In this document: one piece after another, positions 28,278 through 36,051 of the stretch | Layout: every line of letters begins with the position of its first letter | How positions within the stretch are numbered: position 1 is the first letter of the stretch | Assembly (NCBI GenBank): GCA_964637365.1 | Contig: CAZWWH010000002.1 | Span: 124,001 to 188,000, forward strand | Direction of reading: 5' to 3' | Source: Cryptoclostridium sp964637365 | GTDB lineage: Bacteria > Bacillota > Dehalobacteriia > UBA7702 | Length of the DNA: 64,000 nt | Made by a program: the position numbers and the translations under genes | Notes under the pieces: model-generated | What the model was told of the DNA's origin: nothing | The model's database searches: none | The model's input: only the letters and a program-made list of their open reading frames with translations

Positions 28278-29984
28278 TCACAAAGAGTCTTTATTTTCAA
28301 CGATACGTCCATTAAGATAGGCACATATTTTTTTTAAAATCGGGCCGCCGTCCCCCACGCCAGAGGAACCATTTTCCACCAAAATTACGATGGTATAGCG
28401 GGGATTTTCCGCAGGGAAAAAACCGCCAATCCATACATTCCCTGTTTCCGACGTGCCGGTTTTTCCCGCCATATTTAGATTCTGCAAATTGAGGCTTTTG
28501 CCGGTACCTGATTGGAATGTTTTTTTCATCATATCCTTTACCGCCGAGGCAGTGCTGGCCTTTATAACCCGCACGGGGTAAGAACACGGATAGGTCTTTG
28601 GTGGCTCATTCTTTCCGGAATCCGTTTCCATAATGAGCCTTGGTTCCATCAAAAATCCACCAGAGGCGATTACATTGATCATTTTAGCCAGATTCAGCGG
28701 TGTCATTAAAATGCCGCTTTCCCCCAGGGAAAGATTGGCGATATCACCTTCCGTTTGTCCCTGCGTTTCAATCTCGGAACGATGCTCCAGTGGATAGCCG
28801 ATCAATGAGTCTTTATCCAATCCCCATTCCCCAAAAGACTCCCGGATTGATTTTACACCGATTTTTTTCCCAACAGTAATAAACACAGGATTACAGCTAA
28901 GAGAAAGCGCATCTTCAAATAACATAAGGCCATGACCTTCCTCTTTCCAGCAATGTACCTCCTTTCCATTTTCCAAATGGTAAATGCCGTCACAATAGCA
29001 AAGGGATTCCTTTTGCATCACTCCATCTTCCAAGGCCACGGCAGCAAGAAAAATTTTAAAAAGTGAAGCCGGGGGAAATGCGTTGAGCGCCTTATTCATA
29101 TATGCATCATCAGAAGCCAGGGGCGTCACATGGTTTGGATCATATTTAGGTGACGACGCCATGGCCAGAACATCTCCATTTTGCGCATCAAGAATTACTG
29201 CCGCTCCCTCCACCTCAGAAAGGGCTGATTCCACAGCCTGTTGAATTTCCAAATCTAAAGTCATCTTCACAGAGCCCGAAGACGCCGCTTCCTGATGAAT
29301 GACATAATATTCATCTTCGTAAATCGGGCGGTTCTTATCATCTACCAGTACGCCTATGGTTTCTCCGCCCTGCCCTTGGAGAATTGAGTCGTAAATACGC
29401 TCCAGACCGCTGAGTCCTACCAGATCTCCTTCTTTGACCTGCGATGAAAACTTTTCGGAGAGGATATCTTCTTCCGTAGCTGTTCCTAATTCCCCCAACA
29501 GGTGAATTGCGGGTAAATCACTGCGGTAGCGCCCAATCTGCCCAACAATGAATATTCCCGGTTCCTCCAGAGACCGGATTTTTTCAACTTCTTCCAATGT
29601 AAGATTTGACTTCGCCACAAAGGGCAGGTATCGAATAGAGGTACCATCATCACCTCTCCCCTCAATTTTTTTGGAAAGACTATCACCATCCAAAAATAAT
29701 ACCTGTTCCAACTGGTTTGCCACCTTTTGGGCATCCTTGACAAGGGATGGAAAGATCATTAAAGAAGGTGTTTCCTCATGATTTGTGATTGTTTCTCCGT
29801 TTCGGTCAAAAATCTTCCCGCGGGAGTTTTGGTTCAAGGACATGGTTTTGATTTGTTGGCTGTCCGCCTTTTCTGTTAATTCATCATGAAGGATCAACTG
29901 CAAATAGCCAAGACGCAACAGAAGAGCAGTCATACCGCATAGAAAGATAACTATCACTACCCAAAGGCGTTTTGAAGATATCAT
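28278..29984 (-). CDS. Class B penicillin-binding protein (D,D-transpeptidase)
   Basis: The product is 568 residues from ATG 29984, which has GGGAGGAG upstream; a longer in-frame start has no such site and runs into a terminator. One membrane anchor (residues 8-32) precedes an N-terminal dimerisation domain with the RGKIFDRNGE motif, then the transpeptidase: SLFK (serine 307), SCN (363-365) and KTGTSE near residue 510. It cross-links peptidoglycan. The neighbourhood recalls B. subtilis yrrR (pbpI), but FtsI/PBP2 assignment cannot be made from motifs alone. Confidence 0.9.
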   Translation of the reverse strand: MISSKRLWVVIVIFLCGMTALLLRLGYLQLILHDELTEKADSQQIKTMSLNQNSRGKIFDRNGETITNHEETPSLMIFPSLVKDAQKVANQLEQVLFLDGDSLSKKIEGRGDDGTSIRYLPFVAKSNLTLEEVEKIRSLEEPGIFIVGQIGRYRSDLPAIHLLGELGTATEEDILSEKFSSQVKEGDLVGLSGLERIYDSILQGQGGETIGVLVDDKNRPIYEDEYYVIHQEAASSGSVKMTLDLEIQQAVESALSEVEGAAVILDAQNGDVLAMASSPKYDPNHVTPLASDDAYMNKALNAFPPASLFKIFLAAVALEDGVMQKESLCYCDGIYHLENGKEVHCWKEEGHGLMLFEDALSLSCNPVFITVGKKIGVKSIRESFGEWGLDKDSLIGYPLEHRSEIETQGQTEGDIANLSLGESGILMTPLNLAKMINVIASGGFLMEPRLIMETDSGKNEPPKTYPCSYPVRVIKASTASAVKDMMKKTFQSGTGKSLNLQNLNMAGKTGTSETGNVWIGGFFPAENPRYTIVILVENGSSGVGDGGPILKKICAYLNGRIVENKDSL

Positions 29985-30002
29985 GATACTCCTCCCTAAA
30001 AA

Positions 30003-30029
30003 TAAAAAAGATCGGGACGAATCCCGATC
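30003..30029 (-). terminator. Rho-independent terminator
   Basis: Minus-strand stem GATCGGGA / TCCCGATC with a TTCG loop and a T6 run ends the alaS-to-DUF4911 gene train before the penicillin-binding protein gene. Confidence 0.85.
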
Positions 30030-30071
30030 CGAGTTCTTATACAACTCTTTTATCGTAAAAGATTGCCAATA

Positions 30072-30311
30072 TTATTTTGCGGCATCTTCTGTGGAATTAT
30101 ACACAATTTTGGTAATAAAAGGAAGTCCTTTCAGAATGCGGCGTATTGGACTAACTTTTCCAAATCCACGAATTGCAATGACTCCTTCTTTATTATCAAG
30201 TGTGGAGACTACTGCCAGATTGTCGTAAGCTTCAAACACGCGGTTGATAAAGTCAATATGATGAGGAGCCGTTTGCACATGAACGGTAAAAGGCTTGGCA
30301 GAGTCAAACAT
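30072..30311 (-). CDS. DUF4911-like small protein
   Basis: This 79-residue protein has the FINRVFEAYDNLAVVSTLD pattern followed by an EGVIAIRG segment typical of DUF4911 members, which fold as a small alpha/beta unit of unknown role. It overlaps the U32 peptidase gene by 8 bp, so the two are likely co-translated; this pairing is common in Clostridia. Confidence 0.75.
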   Translation of the reverse strand: MFDSAKPFTVHVQTAPHHIDFINRVFEAYDNLAVVSTLDNKEGVIAIRGFGKVSPIRRILKGLPFITKIVYNSTEDAAK

Positions 30312-31545
30312 GCTGTTTCCTCCTGAAAATTGACATCAAAGGCAGCGGATCTTTGCTGGGAAGGTAAACCGTCATTTGAGCGTGAGGCGCTTTATGGATG
30401 CTGCTCCCCTCTTCATTGTACATCTTATCAATTCTAAAGAAACGATTTTTCCCATAGGGAACGACAACCTCTACCTCATCGCCCACCCGAAAATGGTTCC
30501 GCTGCTCCAATACGAGACACTGCTTTTCTTGATTATACCCCCGCACTACAGCGATAAAGTCATATTCACGAACATAAGACGAGGTATCATAGCGATGGTC
30601 TTTGGATTGGGGCGGGCCTTCCAAAAAACCACGGCAATATTGACGATGGCTAATTTTGGTCAATTCCTTTTGCCAATGGGGTAACTTTTCATGGAATGAA
30701 TCCAATGATGCATGGACAGCGTCGATGGCTTCCCGATAAACTTTCGTCGTTACAGCTACATAATACGGGCTCTTCATACGCCCTTCAATTTTCAATGAAT
30801 CAATTCCAATATCCAAGAACTCCGGCAAGAATTCCAGCAAGTTCAAATCTTTGGAATTCATAATATAGCTACCGCGGTCATCCTCCTCTAAGGCCAAGTA
30901 TTCTCCAGGGCGCTGGGATTCCACCAGTGCGTACTGCCAACGGCACGGATGAGTACAGGCCCCCCGATTGGCATCCCGCCGGGTGAGATAATTGCTCAAG
31001 AGGCAACGGCCGGAGTATGACATACACATTGCTCCATGAACAAAAATTTCCAGCTCCGCAGTGGTCATCCCGCGAATCTCTTTCATTTCCTTTAAGGTTA
31101 GCTCTCGACCCAAAACTACACGCTCCGCTCCCAGTGACCGCCACATTTCCACGGTACGCCAGTTCACCGAATTTGCCTGGGTACTGATGTGTATGGGGAT
31201 TTTCGGCGCATATTCTTTGGCCAAAGCCATCACACCTAAATCTGAGATAATAAACCCATCAGGTTCAATCCGAGCCAACTGTTGAAAGAAGTCTGCCAAT
31301 TGTTCAATATCCTCGTTGTGGGCAAATACATTCGCTGCAACGTACACTTTCGCGTTATTTTCATGAACAAGGGAAACAGCTTTTTTCATTTCCTCCATAG
31401 TGAAATTACTGCTTTTCGCGCGCAGACCGAACTTTTCTCCAGCCAAATACACAGCATCAGCACCGTAGGCCAAGGCAAACTGTAATTTTTCCATGTCTCC
31501 GGCAGGGGCAAGAATCTCTGGTTTTTGTAATTTATTCGTTGTCAT
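30304..31545 (-). CDS. Peptidase U32 family protein (TrhP-like)
   Basis: The product is 413 residues from ATG 31545. It starts with the family's KPEILAPAGDMEKL and carries the U32 signature EIFVHGAMCMSYSGRC with further cysteines (RGACTHPC) that may bind an iron-sulfur cluster. Relatives YrrN/YrrO and TrhP act in tRNA wobble-uridine hydroxylation rather than in proteolysis; this is the most likely role given the same neighbours as B. subtilis yrrN/yrrO. A longer frame up to 31764 would lie within mltG and is rejected. Confidence 0.9.
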   Translation of the reverse strand: MTTNKLQKPEILAPAGDMEKLQFALAYGADAVYLAGEKFGLRAKSSNFTMEEMKKAVSLVHENNAKVYVAANVFAHNEDIEQLADFFQQLARIEPDGFIISDLGVMALAKEYAPKIPIHISTQANSVNWRTVEMWRSLGAERVVLGRELTLKEMKEIRGMTTAELEIFVHGAMCMSYSGRCLLSNYLTRRDANRGACTHPCRWQYALVESQRPGEYLALEEDDRGSYIMNSKDLNLLEFLPEFLDIGIDSLKIEGRMKSPYYVAVTTKVYREAIDAVHASLDSFHEKLPHWQKELTKISHRQYCRGFLEGPPQSKDHRYDTSSYVREYDFIAVVRGYNQEKQCLVLEQRNHFRVGDEVEVVVPYGKNRFFRIDKMYNEEGSSIHKAPHAQMTVYLPSKDPLPLMSIFRRKQHV

Positions 31546-32536
31546 AATCCCCTCGGCGGATCGCTTCAATGGCGGCAAGATGCTCTTCATAGGTCTTAGT
31601 GAAAATATGAGCGCCATTGGGCTTGGCCACAAAGAAAAGATAATCAGTGTCTGTCGGGTACAAGGCTGCTTCCAAAGACGCTTTCCCGGGAGAGGCAATG
31701 GGCGTCGGTGGCAAGCCTTGATTAATATAGGTATTATAAGGCGACTCAATGGCCACGTCTTCATTGGTAAGAACAGGCTTTACCTTGCCCAAAGCATATT
31801 GAACCGTAGCACAGCTTTGTAAGAGCATTCCCTGACCCAAGCGGTTATAAAATACGCCGGCAATGATGGGGCGATCCTCCTGAACCACGGCCTCTTTTTC
31901 CACAATAGAAGCCATCGTCACCCAGTCTTTGACGGATATGCCACGTTCTGCCAAATGGGCGCGCCATTCGTCATTATATACACTGTCAAATTGATTGATC
32001 ATCGTATTAATAACATCGCGGGCAGAAATTCCTTTATTAAAGAGATATGTTTCGGGGAAAAGATACCCCTGAACCCGTAAAGAGTCACCCTTTGCGCCAA
32101 TGTAATCATAATTATAATCGCCATTGGCGGCGGCATCCAAGAACTCCTCCCTGGTAGTAATTCCTTTTTCCTCCAGGACAGAAATAATTTGTTCCATATT
32201 GTAGCCTTCAGGAATGGTCACTTTGGTTCCAACAGTATCGCCGCCTTTTTCCAAGCGGTCAACGACCTGATCAATAGTATATGCACCGTCAAAGGTATAA
32301 GAACCATTTTTCAAAGCACTGCCCCGACCAGAAAACTTCAAATAGAGTTTAAAATCAAGCTTTCCCCGGATCACTTGATTTTCCGTTAGAATTTTTCCTA
32401 TTTCAGCCGATGTACTTTCTGCGGGAATGTCCACGGTCACATCATCCACATCCATGGGGATAAAGTAACGGTACGCAGGCACCGCAATAAGCGCTAAAAC
32501 TAGAATAACAACAAGAATAATGATTACTTTCTTCAT
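31532..32536 (-). CDS. mltG: Endolytic murein transglycosylase
   Basis: This 334-residue YceG-like protein has an N-terminal membrane anchor (residues 3-25), a LysM-like region (residues 30-110), then the catalytic domain with LFPETYLF, MASIVEKEA (catalytic glutamate), AGVFYNRL and the YNTYINQGLPPTPI segment. It cuts nascent glycan strands during wall growth. It overlaps the U32 gene by 14 bp. Confidence 0.95.
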   Translation of the reverse strand: MKKVIIILVVILVLALIAVPAYRYFIPMDVDDVTVDIPAESTSAEIGKILTENQVIRGKLDFKLYLKFSGRGSALKNGSYTFDGAYTIDQVVDRLEKGGDTVGTKVTIPEGYNMEQIISVLEEKGITTREEFLDAAANGDYNYDYIGAKGDSLRVQGYLFPETYLFNKGISARDVINTMINQFDSVYNDEWRAHLAERGISVKDWVTMASIVEKEAVVQEDRPIIAGVFYNRLGQGMLLQSCATVQYALGKVKPVLTNEDVAIESPYNTYINQGLPPTPIASPGKASLEAALYPTDTDYLFFVAKPNGAHIFTKTYEEHLAAIEAIRRGDYDNE

Positions 32537-32600
32537 AAGCTAATTCCTTTGTGTTTCGTGGTTCAAAGTTTTGTTGGCTTCAGCACTTGCCAAAGTCTTT

Positions 32601-34016
32601 TTATTCCGTTGGTCCTACCAATACAATTCTTTTCTGTGCGCGGTAGGTGTCTTGAGAAACCTTTTCCGTAGAAACCACTGCGCCATTGTTCAAGATTTTT
32701 TTATATACGGCAGCTTCCAATCCCCTGGCGCCGCTGGATTTCACCTTTTGTGCCCCCGGGGACAGACTGTTATCAGTGACTGTTTCCGTAGTATATGGAA
32801 TGTAACGCAATACCTCTGATACAATCTCAACATCCTGTTTGTAATCAGTATTACCATAAAATGTCACAGTGATGGTACCTCCGCCGCAAACAGCGTGCAT
32901 CAACACTGGTGTTTCATAATCGTTTCGGAAACAAAGATCTGAAGATCCCCAGGCCACCATGGCATCTTGGCCAGGATCCACATATGCAATAGCCAAAGAA
33001 TGAGGTTTGCGAGCAGTTACCGTTAAATTAGAGCAACGAAGAATCGCCCCGTAAACCGTGGTGCTGACCTGACAAACACCACCACCCATTCCCGGGGTAA
33101 ACTGGCCATTTTCAATAATCACGGCATTGCGGAATCCTCGTTCCGTGGTACGCTGTCCCACAGTATCATTAAAAGAAAAAGTAGCGCCAGGCTCAATAAT
33201 GGTCATATCCAAATACTGACTGGCCTGCCAAAGGTTGTGGGAACGGTCTGTTTGCCCGGCATTATAATTAGTGCTGAAAGTAGCTAATACACCATTGATT
33301 TTCATTGCTTCCAAATCTTCCGTTGTGCGTTCCGGTACAGCATTGGTATCAATGATGACCTGCACTTCATTGATGGAGTTATCGGAAACTGCGGTGACTA
33401 CCAACTCCTTGGTGGCATCTACATCCAGAGCGGAGCCGTTTACCGATGGGTTGATATAAATAGAGCCATCATCGGCAATACCGAAAGTGGCATCTTGGGC
33501 TGTAGTGCCAATTTCCTCAGCAATCGCCGCCAATATAGGATCCACTTTGGTTGTGTCCACTTGAAACGCGGTGGTTAAATCGTCTTTTTTCTTGAGTTGA
33601 TGATAGCGATCCTGATAGCGCTTAAGGATGTTGCCAGTGCGGGTTACTTTTGTAGCAGCCTCGTAAATACCATCATCATCTCGGATGAGGCCTAGATCCC
33701 CTGCGGTATAGTTCCATTCTGCGCTCTCAGTATAAAGACGGATTTCTCGTACCATCTGAGCATCATAAGCCGCGGCAATGGCTGCTCTAGCGTCCTTTTC
33801 ATTAAGACCGCTCAAATCGGTTCCTAGGAAATAGACATTTTTTGCGATGGCGTCTTGATGCGTATCATAATAATCATAGCCCCAAAAGGCGCCAACCAGC
33901 AATAAAAGCACGAAACCGATACTGCCGAAAATAATCCACAGCTTTTGTTTTCTGCTTGATTTCTTTTTGTGCTTTTTAAGATTTTTTTCAGCGTTTTCAT
34001 CTTTGGTTTTTTTCAT
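32601..34016 (-). CDS. VanW family protein with peptidoglycan-binding and G5-like regions
   Basis: The 471-residue protein has a very basic N-terminal tail, one membrane segment (about residues 29-50), putative peptidoglycan-binding domains (55-250), the VanW domain (ATFSFNDTVGQRT, GGGVCQVSTTVYGA) and a C-terminal G5-like domain after residue 400. It faces outward. VanW proteins occur with vancomycin-resistance genes but also, as here, as housekeeping wall-associated proteins of unknown activity. No vanA/vanH-like gene is near, so this is not evidence of resistance. Confidence 0.92.
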   Translation of the reverse strand: MKKTKDENAEKNLKKHKKKSSRKQKLWIIFGSIGFVLLLLVGAFWGYDYYDTHQDAIAKNVYFLGTDLSGLNEKDARAAIAAAYDAQMVREIRLYTESAEWNYTAGDLGLIRDDDGIYEAATKVTRTGNILKRYQDRYHQLKKKDDLTTAFQVDTTKVDPILAAIAEEIGTTAQDATFGIADDGSIYINPSVNGSALDVDATKELVVTAVSDNSINEVQVIIDTNAVPERTTEDLEAMKINGVLATFSTNYNAGQTDRSHNLWQASQYLDMTIIEPGATFSFNDTVGQRTTERGFRNAVIIENGQFTPGMGGGVCQVSTTVYGAILRCSNLTVTARKPHSLAIAYVDPGQDAMVAWGSSDLCFRNDYETPVLMHAVCGGGTITVTFYGNTDYKQDVEIVSEVLRYIPYTTETVTDNSLSPGAQKVKSSGARGLEAAVYKKILNNGAVVSTEKVSQDTYRAQKRIVLVGPTE

Positions 34017-34045
34017 TTTTCACACCATAACCAAAATAAAAAGGG

Positions 34046-34345
34046 TTATTCGTCGTCTTCTACCATTCCCATGTAAACTTCGGCTACTTTATCCCATTCA
34101 TCGTCATCCTCAATATTCCACAGGGTTTCTTCTTTCGTTTTAGGATCAACCTCTAAACGGAAAATCAATGCTTCGTCCTCATCTTCATCTCCCTCGGGCG
34201 GAGCGATCACAGCATATTCCTTACCATCTACTTCAATGATCTCTAAAACCTCAAAATCACGTTCCGTGCCATCTTCATCAATCAGTGTTACTAAATTGAC
34301 TTCAAACTGTTCGTCTTCCAAGAATTCCATATCTTTATCTGTCAT
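34046..34345 (-). CDS. DUF1292 domain protein (YrzB-like)
   Basis: This 99-residue, very acidic protein (long runs of Asp/Glu) has the VTLIDEDGTERDFEVLEII core of DUF1292. It lies between ruvX and the VanW/mltG genes as yrzB does in Bacillus. AGAGGTG precedes the ATG. The function is unknown. Confidence 0.9.
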   Translation of the reverse strand: MTDKDMEFLEDEQFEVNLVTLIDEDGTERDFEVLEIIEVDGKEYAVIAPPEGDEDEDEALIFRLEVDPKTKEETLWNIEDDDEWDKVAEVYMGMVEDDE

Positions 34346-34363
34346 AACGCACCTCTTATCAAT

Positions 34364-34786
34364 TTACTTTTGGTTTTTCAAATAATCCAAATAGTTTTGC
34401 AATATCAGAATGGCGGCCAAAGAATCCACTGTCTTTTTTCGCTTTTTGCGGCTTATGTCCGCCTCCAGCATAGCAGATTCCGCCATTTTTGAGGTAAGCC
34501 GTTCGTCCCAATAAACGATGGGCATTTTGACTTTGTTCCCCAAAAGTTCGCCATATTCCTTGGCCATTTCGCAAGAAGGCCCCTCGGTACCATTCATGTT
34601 GCGGGGATATCCCACGACAATGGTATCAACTACTTTTTCCTTCACAATTGTGGCGAGGCCTTCTATCTCCTGTTCGGTTTTCCCTTTTCTGCGGATGGTA
34701 GGCAAACTCTGGGCAGTAATTCCCAAAGGGTCGGAAATCGCAACACCAACATTTTTTGTTCCCACATCCAAAGCTAAGATTCTCAT
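34364..34786 (-). CDS. ruvX: Putative pre-16S rRNA nuclease / Holliday junction resolvase-like YqgF
   Basis: This 140-residue RNase H-fold protein has LALDVGTKNVGVA (first aspartate), IVVGYPRNMNGTEG, and YWDERLTS. It is the YqgF/RuvX family, essential in many bacteria and linked to 16S rRNA 5'-end maturation. The neighbours alaS, ireB and DUF1292 are its usual ones. Confidence 0.93.
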   Translation of the reverse strand: MRILALDVGTKNVGVAISDPLGITAQSLPTIRRKGKTEQEIEGLATIVKEKVVDTIVVGYPRNMNGTEGPSCEMAKEYGELLGNKVKMPIVYWDERLTSKMAESAMLEADISRKKRKKTVDSLAAILILQNYLDYLKNQK

Positions 34787-34801
34787 AAAATTCCTTTAAA
34801 A

Positions 34802-35755
34802 TTAAATAATACTGATTGCGTCTTGGTCGCAATTGTCACGGCAATAACCACACAAAACGCACTTTGTTTCGTCAATAAAGGCCTTGTCTGCGTCTTCCTC
34901 CAAAGAAATTGCACGTTGTCCGCAGCGCCGCAAACACTGACCACAGGCAACACAGCGGTCTGTTACTTCAATATGCCTTTTTTCCACGATATATTCTGCC
35001 AAATCATCAGCCTGAGGCTCTTCCCCCAGTGCCCAAGCCACATTGATGCGCACTTCCCGGGGACTTTTCATCCCTATGGCAAAGGAGGAAAGTCCCGGAA
35101 TATGATAGGCCCAACGGCAGCATTCCTCGGCTTTATCCGCAAGCTTACCGCCAGCCAAGGCTTTCATGCCATAAAGTCCCTTACCTCGTTTTGCAGCGTA
35201 AGCAATGGCAGAGAGCATATCATCTCGGGTACCGTCAATGATACCATGACCATATTTATTGATAAGGGGATGAATAACATCCATTTCTTTGAGATCCGCT
35301 GCAGCGCGTACTGCATTGACAGCATGGGTGGAAATACCAATGGCAGTTAAACGATTTTTAGCCTTTTGCTCTATCAAATACTCCACCGCCTCCCAATGGC
35401 CTTGAATGGTCAACCCGCTTTCCTGCTCGTGAAGCAAGAAAATATCTAGCTTATCCCGGTTTAATTCCCGTCGGGCCTCTTCAAAAGCCTTTTCCATTAG
35501 CTGACGATTCCAGGCATATGATTTAGAGGTCACATGGACTTCCTGATGGTATCCCTTCAAAGCCTCGCGGATATAAGAATAGGTTTCGTAGCATTCTGCG
35601 GTATCAATGAGATTAACACCCAAGTCCAATGCCTGACGAATCACATCGGCCCCTTTTTGCAGCGATAAATTTTTATGAATCGGTCCAATGGTCAAAGCAC
35701 CGAAGGTGATGGGACTAACCATGATGTCGGTCTGTCCCAATGGACGGTAAAACAT
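34802..35755 (-). CDS. Aldo/keto reductase with C-terminal 4Fe-4S ferredoxin domain
   Basis: The product is 317 residues from ATG 35755, one base after the ireB stop. The N-terminal barrel has LIDTAECY and LDIFLLHEQ; the C-terminus has two clusters, CVACGQCLRRCGQ and CVLCGYCRDNCDQ, for two [4Fe-4S] centres. Such fusions are common in anaerobes and probably take electrons from ferredoxin-like donors. The substrate is unknown. It is an insertion relative to the Bacillus gene order. Confidence 0.9.
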   Translation of the reverse strand: MFYRPLGQTDIMVSPITFGALTIGPIHKNLSLQKGADVIRQALDLGVNLIDTAECYETYSYIREALKGYHQEVHVTSKSYAWNRQLMEKAFEEARRELNRDKLDIFLLHEQESGLTIQGHWEAVEYLIEQKAKNRLTAIGISTHAVNAVRAAADLKEMDVIHPLINKYGHGIIDGTRDDMLSAIAYAAKRGKGLYGMKALAGGKLADKAEECCRWAYHIPGLSSFAIGMKSPREVRINVAWALGEEPQADDLAEYIVEKRHIEVTDRCVACGQCLRRCGQRAISLEEDADKAFIDETKCVLCGYCRDNCDQDAISII

Positions 35756-35756
35756 T

Positions 35757-36020
35757 TTAGTCACAGGCGTGCTCCAAATAATAGCGAACCAAGACCTCCA
35801 TAATGTCGTCACGCTCAACTTTCTGAATTAAATTGCGGGCGTCATTATGGCTGGTAATATAGCTGGGATCACCGGAAATAAGATAGCCGGTAATTTGATT
35901 GGTCGCGGCGTATCCTTTCTCTGTAAGGGCGACATTGACCGAACGAATAATCGCGGGGACGTCCACTTCCTTGGCATTACAGAATTCCATCGTTGCATCA
36001 AAATTAGTCAATTTGCTCAT
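35757..36020 (-). CDS. IreB family regulatory protein
   Basis: The product is 87 residues from ATG 36020, with AAGGTGG upstream; the longer frame is discarded. It has ALTEKGYAATNQITGYLISGDP and ARNLIQKVERDDI, the core of the IreB (DUF965, YrzL) family. In Enterococcus, IreB is a substrate of the Ser/Thr kinase IreK and affects cephalosporin tolerance. Its alaS-ireB-ruvX placement is classical. Confidence 0.94.
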   Translation of the reverse strand: MSKLTNFDATMEFCNAKEVDVPAIIRSVNVALTEKGYAATNQITGYLISGDPSYITSHNDARNLIQKVERDDIMEVLVRYYLEHACD

Positions 36021-36051
36021 CTTTGGAACCACCTTTCTTTCTCGGTGAATC

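Noticed and set aside
32601..34016. VanW-like gene as evidence of vancomycin resistance
   Set aside because: No vanA, vanH or vanX genes nearby; the gene sits in a conserved housekeeping block.
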